Assembly: GCF_002845745.1 (NCBI RefSeq)
Contig: NZ_PIUM01000002.1
Span: 328,639 to 392,638 of the forward strand
Length of the DNA stretch: 64,000 nt
Reading direction: 5' to 3'
Origin: Telmatospirillum siberiense
Lineage (GTDB): Bacteria; Pseudomonadota; Alphaproteobacteria; Rhodospirillales; Magnetospirillaceae
Shown: positions 54,941 to 63,852 of the stretch, one piece after another
Position numbering within the stretch: the first letter of the stretch is position 1
Layout of the letters: every line of letters starts with the position of its first letter
The notes under the pieces: model-generated
The model's database searches: none
What the model saw: the letters and a program-made list of their open reading frames with translations, nothing else
What the model was told of the DNA's origin: nothing
Position numbers and translations under genes: made by a program

Positions 54941-57276
54941 TGGCTCTGTGTGCCCATTGCGGAACGGAGGTCGCCGCCACCTCCTCGGGTGGCGACGCCT
55001 TCTGTTGCCGGGGATGCCGCGCGGCATACGGCCTGATCCGGGGCATGGGTCTCGATCAATATTATCGCCGTCGCAGTATCGATCCGACGCAGCGTCCGTT
55101 GCGTCCCGACGAGGACGCCGGGCCGATCGACTATGCGTCCTATGGACGGGTGGATGAGGACGGTCTGGCCACTTTGCATTTGATGGTCGAGGGAATGCAT
55201 TGCGCGGCTTGCGTCTGGCTGATCGAATCGCTGCTGGCCAAGCAACCCGGAGTGGTTCAGGCGCGGCTCAATATGACGACGCGCCGTTTGGTGGTGCGCT
55301 GGCGCCCTGGGGACAACGACGCCAATACGATTCTGGGGCCGGTGATCGGGATCGGCTACCTCCTGCAACCCTACGACGCTTCGCGGTTGGGCCGCGAGTC
55401 GGATCAGGCCGAGAAGGAGTTGCTGCGGGCGATGGCGGTGGCCGGATTCGCCGCCGGCAATGTCATGCTGTTCTCGGTGTCCATCTGGGCCGGCGAATCG
55501 GGGTCCATGGACTGGGTGACCCGCTCCCTTTTCCATTGGATTTCCGCGCTGATCGCCCTGCCGGCGGTGGTCTATTGCATCAGGCCCTTCTTCCGGTCCG
55601 CGCTGACCGCCTTGCGGGCCGGGCGCTCGAACATGGACGTGCCGATCACCATCGGCGTGACCCTGGCCTCCGCCATGAGCCTGTGGGAGACCATCCGCGG
55701 GGGGCCGCATGCCTATTTCGACGCGGCCGTCTCCCTGCTGTTTTTCCTGCTGATCGGACGCTACCTGGACAGCCGGGCGCGGGGGCGGGCGCGGGCTTCG
55801 GCCGAACATCTGCTGTCCCTCGGCGCCGCGGCGGTGACCATCCTGGAGCCCGACGGAAGCCGGCGCCTGTCGCCGCCCGAGCAGGTTGGCCTGGATATGA
55901 CCGTAATGGTGGCGATGGGCGAGCGCATCGGCATCGACGGCATGGTGATCTCGGGCTGCTCCGAAATCGATTCCAGCCTGATCACCGGGGAGTCTATCCC
56001 CGCCCCCGTGGCGCCCGGGTCCCCGGTTTTTGCCGGCACCCTCAATTTGGCGGCGCCTTTGCGCCTGCGCGTCACCGCCGTCGGGGAAAGCACGCTCCTG
56101 GCCGAAATCGTGCGCATGATGGAAGTCGCCGAGCAGGGCCGCGCCCGTTATGTCGCGGTGGCCGACCGGGTGGCCCGTTATTACGCCCCCGTGGTCCATC
56201 TGATGGGGGCCTTGACCTTCCTCGGTTGGGAGATCTTCACCAACACCCCCTGGCAGCAGGCCCTGCTTTATGCCGTCTCGGTGCTCATCATCACCTGTCC
56301 CTGCGCGCTCGCCCTGGCCGTGCCGGTGGTGCAGGTGGTGGCCAGTGGCCGCCTTTTGCGCCAGGGCATCCTGGTCAAGTCGGCGACGGCCCAGGAGCGC
56401 CTGGCCGCGGTCGATCGCATCGTGTTCGACAAGACGGGCACGCTGACCGCCGGACGTCCCGAACTGCTGCCCGGGACCTGGGCGCCCGAGGATTTGCGGC
56501 TGGCCGCGTCTATCGCGGCGGCCAGCAAGCATCCCGTGGCCCGGGCGCTGGTCAGGGCGCTGCCCGGCGCGGCGGCGGCCGAGGGGGTGGAGGAGATCCC
56601 CGGCCGCGGGCTGACGCTGGGCGATATCCGGCTAGGAAGCCGGCGCTGGTTGGGGCTGCCCGACGATGGCGGCGAAGCCCTGGGGCCGGAGCTGTTCCTG
56701 GCCAGGCCGGATGCCCCGCCCGTTCGTTTCGCTTTCGCCGACCCGCCCCGCGACGACGCGGGCGAGGTGATCGCCCTGCTCAAGCGCCGGGGATATCACA
56801 TCGAGTTGCTTTCCGGAGACCGGCCGGCCAGCGTCGGCGCCGTCGCCCATGCGCTCGGCATCGAGGACTGGCGGGGTGGCTGCACGCCGCAGGACAAATG
56901 CGTGCGTTTGGAGGAAATGGCGGCGGCGGGGCACAAGGTGCTGATGATCGGCGATGGGCTGAACGACGCCCCCGCCCTGGCTCTGGCCCATGTCTCCATG
57001 TCGCCGTCATCGGCGGTCGATATCAGTCAGACGGCGGCCGACGTGGTGTTCCAGGGGCACCGTCTGGCGCCGGTCGCCGAAGCCCTGGCGGTGTCGCGAA
57101 AGGCCGGGACATTGGTCATGCAGAATTTCGTCCTGGCTTTGGGCTATAATCTGTTCACCATACCATTGGCGGTGGCGGGAATGGTGACGCCCCTGATCGC
57201 GGCGATATCGATGTCGACCTCCTCGGTGATCGTCATCACCAACGCGCTCAGGCTTTCCCGCGGGAGGATCTGGTGA
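54940..57276 (+). CDS. ccoI: Copper-exporting P-type ATPase of cbb3 assembly
   Basis: The 778-residue P1B ATPase has an N-terminal cysteine cluster (CAHCG, CCRGC), a heavy-metal domain with GMHCAAC, the transport motif C453-P-C455, the phosphorylation site DKTGT at D497 and the hinge GDGLND near 671. CcoI/FixI delivers copper for the oxidase. ATG 54940 overlaps the ccoH stop by one base (TGATG). Confidence 0.95.
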   Translation: MALCAHCGTEVAATSSGGDAFCCRGCRAAYGLIRGMGLDQYYRRRSIDPTQRPLRPDEDAGPIDYASYGRVDEDGLATLHLMVEGMHCAACVWLIESLLAKQPGVVQARLNMTTRRLVVRWRPGDNDANTILGPVIGIGYLLQPYDASRLGRESDQAEKELLRAMAVAGFAAGNVMLFSVSIWAGESGSMDWVTRSLFHWISALIALPAVVYCIRPFFRSALTALRAGRSNMDVPITIGVTLASAMSLWETIRGGPHAYFDAAVSLLFFLLIGRYLDSRARGRARASAEHLLSLGAAAVTILEPDGSRRLSPPEQVGLDMTVMVAMGERIGIDGMVISGCSEIDSSLITGESIPAPVAPGSPVFAGTLNLAAPLRLRVTAVGESTLLAEIVRMMEVAEQGRARYVAVADRVARYYAPVVHLMGALTFLGWEIFTNTPWQQALLYAVSVLIITCPCALALAVPVVQVVASGRLLRQGILVKSATAQERLAAVDRIVFDKTGTLTAGRPELLPGTWAPEDLRLAASIAAASKHPVARALVRALPGAAAAEGVEEIPGRGLTLGDIRLGSRRWLGLPDDGGEALGPELFLARPDAPPVRFAFADPPRDDAGEVIALLKRRGYHIELLSGDRPASVGAVAHALGIEDWRGGCTPQDKCVRLEEMAAAGHKVLMIGDGLNDAPALALAHVSMSPSSAVDISQTAADVVFQGHRLAPVAEALAVSRKAGTLVMQNFVLALGYNLFTIPLAVAGMVTPLIAAISMSTSSVIVITNALRLSRGRIW

Positions 57277-57467
57277 GCAACCTGTTGATGCTGATACCGG
57301 TCGCCCTGGTGCTCGGTGCATTGGGACTGACCGGATTCCTTTGGGCGTTGCGGTCGGGACAGTTCGAGGATCTGGACGGCGCGGCCAACCGCATTTTGTT
57401 CGATTACGACGAAACCGCCGACAGCCCGGCGGAAAAAGAATCGCAAGAGGGCCCGCGCCGGGACTAA
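57273..57467 (+). CDS. ccoS: cbb3-type oxidase assembly protein CcoS
   Basis: The 64-residue protein has one membrane helix (about 5-26) followed by the family pattern GQFEDLDGAANRILFDYDE. CcoS is required to insert the haem and copper of cbb3 oxidase. The GTG start at 57273 overlaps the ccoI stop (GTGA). Confidence 0.93.
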   Translation: MSNLLMLIPVALVLGALGLTGFLWALRSGQFEDLDGAANRILFDYDETADSPAEKESQEGPRRD

Positions 57468-57556
57468 CCGCAACAGCGGGCTTGCGCGAACGGGCCGGGA
57501 CGTTTCATGATCTGGTAACTTGACATGGGCCGAGGCGGTTGGCCGGAGGGGATCCT

Positions 57557-58276
57557 TTGGATGTCTTGACGCTTGAACGCGAGAAGGTCGAAGCGCAGGT
57601 GGTGAGTTGCGTCCACTGCGATCTTGGCGCCATGGCTTTTTGCGCGGGGCTCAGCACCCAGCAATTCCGCCGCTTCATGACGGTATTGGGCCAAGCGAGC
57701 ATCGATCCGGGCGTCACCATTTTCCGCGAAGGCGATCCGGCGCTGAATCTCTATACGATCACCGCTGGCGCGGTGAAGCTCTACAAGCTTCTGTCCGACG
57801 GACGGCGTCAGATCACCGCCTTCCTGTTTCCCGGCGATTTCTTCGGCCTGTCGGTCCATGAGGGCTACGCCTATACGGCCGAGTCCATGACGCCCGTCGT
57901 TCTATGCCGGTTTCCTCGCCGCAAACTCGAAGCCCTGTTCGACGAACTGCCGATGCTGGAAAAGAAGCTTCTCGGCGCCACCACCCAGGAACTGGCCGCC
58001 GCCCAGGAGCAGATGCTGCTGCTTGGCAGGAAGACCGCCCGTGAAAGAGTGGCGACCTTCCTGGTGGTCCTTTGGCGGCGGCTTGGCGATAAGACGCCGG
58101 TTTTCGCCTTGCCGATGAGCCGTTCCGACATCGCCGACTTCCTGGGACTGACCATCGAGACGGTCAGCCGCACGCTGACCGGCCTGAAGCGCGACGGCCT
58201 GATCGCCTTGCCCGACGCCAATCACGTGGCGATTCAAAGATTGGATGATCTGCTTTGCATTGCCGAGGGTGGTTGA
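57557..58276 (+). CDS. FNR-type oxygen-responsive transcription regulator (FnrN/FnrL/AadR group)
   Basis: The 239-residue protein has N-terminal cysteines in C-x2-C-x7-C spacing (CVHCDLGAMAFC) plus an internal VVLC, the Fe-S cluster ligands of oxygen-sensing FnrN/FnrL. A cyclic-nucleotide-like domain (about 20-150) precedes the helix-turn-helix with recognition motif ETVSR (SDIADFLGLTIETVSRTL), which reads TTGAT-N4-ATCAA. The start is a TTG at 57557, six bases after GGAGGG; the first in-frame ATG would remove the Fe-S cysteines. Its gene lies 89 bases after ccoS and probably controls ccoN and hcp. Confidence 0.9.
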   Translation: MDVLTLEREKVEAQVVSCVHCDLGAMAFCAGLSTQQFRRFMTVLGQASIDPGVTIFREGDPALNLYTITAGAVKLYKLLSDGRRQITAFLFPGDFFGLSVHEGYAYTAESMTPVVLCRFPRRKLEALFDELPMLEKKLLGATTQELAAAQEQMLLLGRKTARERVATFLVVLWRRLGDKTPVFALPMSRSDIADFLGLTIETVSRTLTGLKRDGLIALPDANHVAIQRLDDLLCIAEGG

Positions 58277-58434
58277 TCCGGGTATTCGGCGCAGCAAGAG
58301 TTCTGTTCTCTTCGACAAAAAGGTTGTAAAAGACGCCGCGGTCCGCATCGACGACGATGCGGCCGAATTTGGCCGGCCGAAAGATGGGCGCATCTAAAGA
58401 GAACGCCATCAGGACCGACCGAGGAGATACCCCT

Positions 58435-59268
58435 GTGAGCAAGGAAATCGTCAGCAAGCGCATTACCACGCGCGACATCCGTTTGAAGAAGGCGGGTGAA
58501 CCCATCGTCGCACTGACCGCTTATACCGCCCCTGTCGCCAAGCTTCTCGATCCCCATGTGGACATGCTGCTGGTGGGGGATTCGCTCGGCATGGTGCTCT
58601 ATGGCATGGACACCACCATCGGCGTCACCCTGGACATGATGATCAATCATGCGCTCGCCGTGATGCGCGGTTCCCAGCATGCCTGCGTGATCGTCGACCT
58701 GCCTTTCGGCAGCTACCAGGAAAGCCCGCAGCAGGCGTTCCGCAATGCCGCCCGGGTGCTGGCGGAAAGCGGGGCCGCCGGGGTGAAGCTGGAGGGGGGC
58801 GCCGAAATGGCCGAGACCATTCAGTTTCTCGTGTCTCGGGGCATTCCGGTGTTGGGGCACATCGGTTTGAAGCCGCAGGCGGTGCATGCTCTCGGCGGCT
58901 TCCGAGCCCAGGGCCGGGCCGAATCGGAGGCCTTGCAGATCCGGGCCGATGCCCAGGCGGTCGCCGGTGCGGGAGCCTTCGGCGTGGTCATCGAAGGAAC
59001 CGTCGAGTTCCTGGCCAGCGCCATTACCCGGGAGATCGATATCCCGACGATCGGTATCGGCGCGTCCCCCGCTTGCGACGGCCAGGTGCTGGTGACCGAG
59101 GATATTCTCGGGTTGTTCGGGACCTTCACTCCGAAATTCGTCAAGCGCTATGCCGAGCTTGCCGGTGCCGTCGAGGATGCGGCCGGGCGTTATGCCGCCG
59201 ACGTGCGGGCCCGCCGCTTTCCCGGTCCAGAACATTGTTTCGGCATGCCGAAACCTTCCGAGCCTTAA
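58435..59268 (+). CDS. panB: 3-methyl-2-oxobutanoate hydroxymethyltransferase
   Basis: PanB makes ketopantoate in coenzyme A synthesis. The 277-residue TIM-barrel protein has [27 protein letters not shown], and the catalytic [10 protein letters not shown]. The start is a GTG at 58435 with AGGAG upstream; the frame is open to 58357 but the extension lacks family likeness. panC follows after three bases. Confidence 0.94.
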   Translation: MSKEIVSKRITTRDIRLKKAGEPIVALTAYTAPVAKLLDPHVDMLLVGDSLGMVLYGMDTTIGVTLDMMINHALAVMRGSQHACVIVDLPFGSYQESPQQAFRNAARVLAESGAAGVKLEGGAEMAETIQFLVSRGIPVLGHIGLKPQAVHALGGFRAQGRAESEALQIRADAQAVAGAGAFGVVIEGTVEFLASAITREIDIPTIGIGASPACDGQVLVTEDILGLFGTFTPKFVKRYAELAGAVEDAAGRYAADVRARRFPGPEHCFGMPKPSEP

Positions 59269-59271
59269 AAG

Positions 59272-60144
59272 ATGCCTGCGATGACTATTCAGAACACATT
59301 GCCGACCTTCAGAACCGTCGCGCTTTTGCGTGACACCATCCGCGCCTGGCAGGGGCAGGGATTGCGCGTCGCCCTGATCCCGACCATGGGGGCGCTGCAT
59401 GCCGGGCATATGGCGTTGGTGACCCGAGCCTTGCAGGTCGCCGACCGTGCCGTTGCCAGCGTCTTCGTCAATCCCACGCAGTTCGGTCCCAAAGAGGATT
59501 TCGCCAGCTATCCGCGCCGGGAATCGGAAGACGCGATGCTGCTGATGAAGAACGGAGGACATGGTCTTTACGCACCCACGGTCGATGAGATGTATCCGGA
59601 AGGATTCGTCACCAGCATCACCGTCGGCGGACCTTCGGCGGGATTGTGCGGCGATTTCCGGCCCGGCCATTTCTCCGGCGTGGCAACGGTGGTGACCAAA
59701 TTGCTGCTGCAGTCGGGGGCCGACGTGGCGTTGTTCGGTGAGAAGGATTACCAGCAGCTCCAGGTGATCCGCCGTCTGGTGCGCGATTTGAACATTCCGA
59801 CGGTGATCGAGGGCGTTCCCACGGTTCGGGAAAGCGATGGGTTGGCGATGAGTTCGCGCAACGCCTATCTGAGCGTCGAGGAGCGTGCCATAGCCCCGAT
59901 ATTGCACCAGACGCTGATGGCGATGGCCTCGCGGGTGGCCGAGAGGGCGCCGATCGCCGAACAGGAGGCGTGGGGCCGGAAGCAATTGCTGACGGCGGGC
60001 TTCAGGGCGGTGGATTACTTGAGTGTTCGCGATGCGGAGAGTTTGACCCCGTTGGACACGCTGACCGGTGCGGCCCGCATCCTGGCCGCCGCCCATTTGG
60101 GAAAGACCCGCCTGATCGACAATGTCGGGGTACGGCCGGCCTGA
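59272..60144 (+). CDS. panC: Pantothenate synthetase
   Basis: PanC joins pantoate and beta-alanine using ATP. The 290-residue protein has PTMGALHAGHMAL (HIGH-like), VFVNPTQFGPKEDF, GEKDYQQLQVIRR and the KMSKS-like MSSRNAYLS. The start may be ATG 59272 or 59281. It ends before a large inverted repeat. Confidence 0.95.
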   Translation: MPAMTIQNTLPTFRTVALLRDTIRAWQGQGLRVALIPTMGALHAGHMALVTRALQVADRAVASVFVNPTQFGPKEDFASYPRRESEDAMLLMKNGGHGLYAPTVDEMYPEGFVTSITVGGPSAGLCGDFRPGHFSGVATVVTKLLLQSGADVALFGEKDYQQLQVIRRLVRDLNIPTVIEGVPTVRESDGLAMSSRNAYLSVEERAIAPILHQTLMAMASRVAERAPIAEQEAWGRKQLLTAGFRAVDYLSVRDAESLTPLDTLTGAARILAAAHLGKTRLIDNVGVRPA

Positions 60145-60160
60145 TCCGGCTCATCGTCTC

Positions 60161-60233
60161 GACACCGGCAGGGACGCCGGTGCCACTTACATAAAGCGAC
60201 AAACTCAGTGGCACCGGCGTCCCTGACGGTGTC
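60161..60233. terminator. 27-bp inverted repeat between panC and gpt (dispersed element, copies 2 and 3)
   Basis: The arms at 60161-60187 and 60207-60233 are reverse complements with one mismatch, around a 19-base loop. It lies between convergent genes, so it probably terminates both. The same arm sequence recurs at 24409-24433, so it is a mobile-type or REP-like element reused as a terminator. Confidence 0.65.
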
Positions 60234-60237
60234 CGTT

Positions 60238-60714
60238 TCAGCCGCGGTGCAGGCGCCAGTTGGCCGGGTCGTCGTCCCAGGGGAAAACCAGCCAGATCTC
60301 CTGATCGATCGGGATCACCGTGGTGTCGACCACCGGCTGTCCCACCGGCTTGACATAGACGGTGGCGTAATGCGCCTTGGGCAGCATCTTGCGCAATTGG
60401 CGGAAGGTCTTGCCGGAATCGACCAGATCGTCGATGACCAGCCAGCCGGTGCCATCGCCTTCCACCGGTTTCAGAATCAGCAGGTCGTCACGCTGGACGG
60501 TGTCGTCGTAACTCGATACGCAGACGGTATCGACCAGGCGAATATCGAGTTCCCGGGCCACGATGGCCGCTGGAACCAAGCCGCCGCGGGCCACCGCGAT
60601 GATGCCTTTGAACGGCCCCTTGGTCCGCAGTTTCTGCGATAAGATCACGGAATCGCGATGCAGGGCATCCCAGCCGATCTTGATGGCGGCGTTTCCGGTA
60701 AAATCCTGAGCCAT
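60238..60714 (-). CDS. gpt: Xanthine-guanine phosphoribosyltransferase
   Basis: Gpt salvages guanine and xanthine by attaching them to PRPP. The 158-residue protein has the PRPP-binding signature VIDDLVDSGKT (about 93-103) and ends with the conserved WLVFPWDDD. ATG 60714 is the usual start. It converges with panC. Confidence 0.92.
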   Translation of the reverse strand: MAQDFTGNAAIKIGWDALHRDSVILSQKLRTKGPFKGIIAVARGGLVPAAIVARELDIRLVDTVCVSSYDDTVQRDDLLILKPVEGDGTGWLVIDDLVDSGKTFRQLRKMLPKAHYATVYVKPVGQPVVDTTVIPIDQEIWLVFPWDDDPANWRLHRG

Positions 60715-60782
60715 GTGACACTCCCCGAAATAGGGGGCGCATTTAACCCCAGGTGACGGGTTGAGGCAACAGCTGGAACAAT

Positions 60783-60811
60783 AAAAAAGCCGACCTGAAG
60801 GTCGGCTTTTT
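60783..60811. terminator. Bidirectional rho-independent terminator
   Basis: GCCGACC (60789-60795) pairs with GGTCGGC (60800-60806) around TGAA, flanked by six A on one side and five T on the other. It terminates the minus-strand lipoprotein gene ending at 60836. Confidence 0.88.
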
Positions 60812-60835
60812 CAGCTGCCGTGAAAGGCCAGCCGT

Positions 60836-61957
60836 TTAACGAACGAAAACCCTGACCTCGCCGGAGGTGGCGTCGGGGCTGCTCAAGGACGAGACGCGAA
60901 CCCGATCGGACGGCAAGCCCATCTGCGAAAGCGACCGGACAACGGCCTCGGCATTGCGCCGCGCGGTGGTTTCGCCCAATGCGGTGGTGCCCGGGGAGCC
61001 CGAGGACGGCGACACGGCGACAACGTCGAAGACCGCAGTCGGACGGCGGTCGAGGGCACCCTTGACGGCGGTATAGAGCGCGTCCTCATAGGCGATGTTC
61101 TGGCGGTCGAAACGGATGACCACCAGCGGGCGCTCGGTGGAGCCGACTGCGGCGGACGTCGCCTGGGTCGCCCCAGGGGCCAGCGACGCCGGGTTGGCGT
61201 AGGCCACGTTGGAAAGGGACGCGCCGTAAAGCTGCCCATTCTTGATGGCGATGGCCAGCGTGTTCAGATTGCTGCGCTCGTTGGAAACGTACTGCTGCTG
61301 GCGCTGCACATCGGTCGCCAGATCGGTCAGCAGGCGCTCGATCATGACGATGGTTCCGTTGGTTTCGTCTTCAAGGACGCGCAATTGCCGATGGTCCTCG
61401 TCGACGGCACCGGACAGGCTGCGCGCCGCGCGGACCGAATCGAGCAGATAGGCCGCCAGGCCGGAGGTCGAAGCGACATCCGTGCTGAGGCGATTCATCT
61501 TCAGCACATCCTCATTGATGTGATCAAGTGCGCCCTGTGCGGTATTCCACTGCTGGACCAGGATCGGATTGCCGAGCGTCGTTCCGACCTGCAACCGCGA
61601 TTCGATGGCGGCCACGGTGCCGTGATAGCTCTGTGAATCCTGAACGGTCTGATTGCGGATCTGCTGGAGTTGACCAGCCTGGCCGGTCAGCGTGCTCTGG
61701 AGCTGTTGCAGATCGTTGCGCAAAGAGGAAACCTTCTGCCCGACGAAGGTTCCGGTGGATTGGCCGGATGAGACCCTCGGTACGGCGTAGGTATTCTCGA
61801 CCGCAGCCGACGGCTGCGCGCTCGTCGCGCCGGCGGTCGATGAAGTAGCGTCCGGAGCCTGTGCGAGAGGCGGAAACAAAGCCTGGTCGGTGAAAGAGCA
61901 TCCACCAAGCAGGAGTGCCGCAAAGACGGCGACGGAATGGGTTTTAGTGAAAGCCAT
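60836..61957 (-). CDS. Lipoprotein with coiled-coil and OmpA-like C-terminal region
   Basis: The 373-residue protein has a lipoprotein signal (lipobox LGGC, C20), a threonine/serine/alanine-rich linker (about 30-75), a long helical region predicted to form coiled coil (about 75-225, VSSLRNDLQQLQSTL and similar), and a C-terminal part (about 270-373) with VVIRFDRQN and ETTARRNAEAVVRSL that resembles an OmpA-like peptidoglycan-binding domain. The function is unknown, but a role in linking the outer membrane with the wall is plausible. ATG 61957 is favoured over 61969. Confidence 0.72.
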   Translation of the reverse strand: MAFTKTHSVAVFAALLLGGCSFTDQALFPPLAQAPDATSSTAGATSAQPSAAVENTYAVPRVSSGQSTGTFVGQKVSSLRNDLQQLQSTLTGQAGQLQQIRNQTVQDSQSYHGTVAAIESRLQVGTTLGNPILVQQWNTAQGALDHINEDVLKMNRLSTDVASTSGLAAYLLDSVRAARSLSGAVDEDHRQLRVLEDETNGTIVMIERLLTDLATDVQRQQQYVSNERSNLNTLAIAIKNGQLYGASLSNVAYANPASLAPGATQATSAAVGSTERPLVVIRFDRQNIAYEDALYTAVKGALDRRPTAVFDVVAVSPSSGSPGTTALGETTARRNAEAVVRSLSQMGLPSDRVRVSSLSSPDATSGEVRVFVR

Positions 61958-62219
61958 CGGGCAGGGCACCTTGACTCGCGAGTTTATGGTCTATGCGGCC
62001 GGGATCTTTTTTAGAATTTCTGTAATGGAAAGAAATTTGCTCCCCCAGCAAATCTTCGGGCGAGTGTACTCAAATGCTGCTGGGGGGACAAGCCGCTTTT
62101 GGTCCGCGGGGAGGGCTCGGTCAGCAAGTTGCACCTCCCCCATATTTTGCCTTGCGCAGTGAGATTGGTTTGAGTATGTTCCCCGTCCTCCGCCCCGCCG
62201 AACGGCAGGGCTTGAGAAT

Positions 62220-62296
62220 GCGCCCGTAGCTCAATTGGATAGAGCACTAGACTACGGATCTGGGGGTTGGGAGTTCGAATCTCTCCGGGCGCACCA
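62220..62296 (+). tRNA. tRNA-Arg (ACG)
   Basis: The 77 bases fold into a standard cloverleaf: acceptor GCGCCCG with CGGGCGC, D-arm GCTC with GAGC, anticodon arm CTAGA-CTACGGA-TCTGG (anticodon ACG, read as ICG for CGU/CGC/CGA codons), a five-base variable loop and T-arm GGGAG-TTCGAAT-CTCTC. The CCA end is encoded. It stands alone. Confidence 0.97.
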
Positions 62297-62555
62297 TTCT
62301 CAACCATTTCATACATTCCCTCTATCGAAGCGTCCGGCATCGCTCGTTCGCAGGATCATTCGCATCCTGACCGCAGCGGCGCATTTTTTTTGTCGGCAAG
62401 TCTATCGAACACTCAAGTATTCAAATGACCAACACGGATATTGACGATAACGTTACGATTCTTGGTGGCGATTGGCAAATTTTTCAATTTTCCCATCCAA
62501 ATATTGTTGGGGGGTAATTGAAAGTTCAATCAGGGCGATCGGGACTGTGACCTCG

Positions 62556-63146
62556 TCAGGTTCCCTGCCGCTGGTGATCGATGGTCGCCACCAGTTCCTT
62601 TAGAATCTCCAGGCCATAGGGCCAGGGGCCGAAGCCGGCCTCGGCATTGATGTGTCCGGCTTCGCCGATGTCGGCGAGATCGGCGTTCCACACCTTGCTC
62701 CAATAGACCGTGCGACCGAAACGGATGACGGGGTCGTTGTGGCTGGCCACGACGACCGTCGGCACGTGAAGCGGTGCCATCGGCACGCGGTCCTCCACTT
62801 CGAACTTCTCGGGCTCGGCCGGGGCGACCAGCATCAGCCCGGCGATCGGATAACGCTCTTCGGTGGTTACGCAGCAGGAGGCGAGGGCGCCGAAGCTATG
62901 GCCGACCAGGATGGCCGGTTGCCGGCAGGTCGCCAAGAGCCGGTGGGTGGCGTCGATCCATGAACCGATGTCGGGATTGTTCCAGCGGCTCTGCGTCACG
63001 CGTCGCCAGAAATCGTGCCGGGCCTGCCAGAAGCTCTGCCAATGTTCCGGGCCGCTGTCGTTGAGACCCGGAACCAGGACAAAGTCGTAGCGTGCCGCTG
63101 CTTCGTTGAGTGCCTTGTCGGTTTCCTGGTGATGAGGAAAGGTCAT
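62556..63146 (-). CDS. RBBP9/YdeN-family alpha/beta hydrolase
   Basis: The 196-residue protein has the family opening VPGLNDSGPEHWQSFW, the nucleophile elbow GHSFG (about 83-87) with serine, and late aspartate (SHNDPV) and histidine (EAGHIN) that complete the triad. Bacterial YdeN/RBBP9-like serine hydrolases are small cytosolic enzymes with unknown substrates. ATG 63146 gives the usual length. Confidence 0.85.
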   Translation of the reverse strand: MTFPHHQETDKALNEAAARYDFVLVPGLNDSGPEHWQSFWQARHDFWRRVTQSRWNNPDIGSWIDATHRLLATCRQPAILVGHSFGALASCCVTTEERYPIAGLMLVAPAEPEKFEVEDRVPMAPLHVPTVVVASHNDPVIRFGRTVYWSKVWNADLADIGEAGHINAEAGFGPWPYGLEILKELVATIDHQRQGT

Positions 63147-63301
63147 GACTTCCGGCGGTTGAAATGTCTATCAGCTTCGGAGAGTAGCCGCCTGTCGTTC
63201 AGCACAGCAAGTCCGCTTGATGAAAGCCGTGTCGATTTCCGAAAGGGTGGGTTGCGTTTTGCGAAGAGCTTCGCGGTCCGGACGGGGTACCAGTCCCGGC
63301 G

Positions 63302-63850
63302 TTAAGGGCCTGTCGCGGAATAGGCGCCTGTCATCTTTTCGATCGCCGTCAACAGTTCCTCCAGGGAGTGTCGGCGCGATCGGGCACAGGCATGCGCCTC
63401 GGCTTCGCAGAGAAGGCATCGGCGCGGCGGTTGCCCCAGGGATCGGCGCGAGATGATCCCCCGTTCGGGGCAGATGACGTCGAGATCCCATAGCCGGCCC
63501 AGGGGATGGGTGTCCTCCAGTTTGGCAAGGGCCCGTTTGATCTCCAGGGCGTCGGCGTCGATCACATGGATGCTTTCCGGCCCGGTCGGTCCGCGGACCG
63601 GTTCGAACAGGCGAACCGGCCAATCGCGGGCGGCAAACAAGGCCTCCAGGGCCTCCCTGGCAGCGGCCATGGCGATGCGCGACTGCGCATTGTCCTTCAC
63701 CGGACCGGGCATCACCACGCCCGACGAGACGACCGGCAGGGCGAAACGGGTCAGCGCCGCCTGTTGGCGGGCCGCCCGTTTGTCCCTCGCCTCGAGCATC
63801 TGCTCGAGGCTGACCGCTTCACCGTTTCGACCGGTCGTCTCCGCCGTCAT
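63302..63850 (-). CDS. citX: Citrate lyase holo-ACP synthase CitX
   Basis: CitX attaches the phosphoribosyl-dephospho-CoA prosthetic group to the acyl carrier subunit of citrate lyase. The 182-residue protein has the family motifs MPGPVKDNAQSRIA, LWDLDVI and the C-terminal QPPRRCLLCEAEAHACARSR with clustered cysteines. It lies two bases after the end of citF on the same strand, as in citrate lyase operons. Confidence 0.88.
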   Translation of the reverse strand: MTAETTGRNGEAVSLEQMLEARDKRAARQQAALTRFALPVVSSGVVMPGPVKDNAQSRIAMAAAREALEALFAARDWPVRLFEPVRGPTGPESIHVIDADALEIKRALAKLEDTHPLGRLWDLDVICPERGIISRRSLGQPPRRCLLCEAEAHACARSRRHSLEELLTAIEKMTGAYSATGP

Positions 63851-63852
63851 GC

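Noticed and set aside
54928..56532. 534-codon open frame opposite ccoI
   Set aside because: Antisense shadow of the copper ATPase gene, with arginine/glycine-rich low-complexity sequence.
58234..60096. 620-codon open frame opposite panB-panC
   Set aside because: Antisense shadow of two well-supported genes; no domain features.
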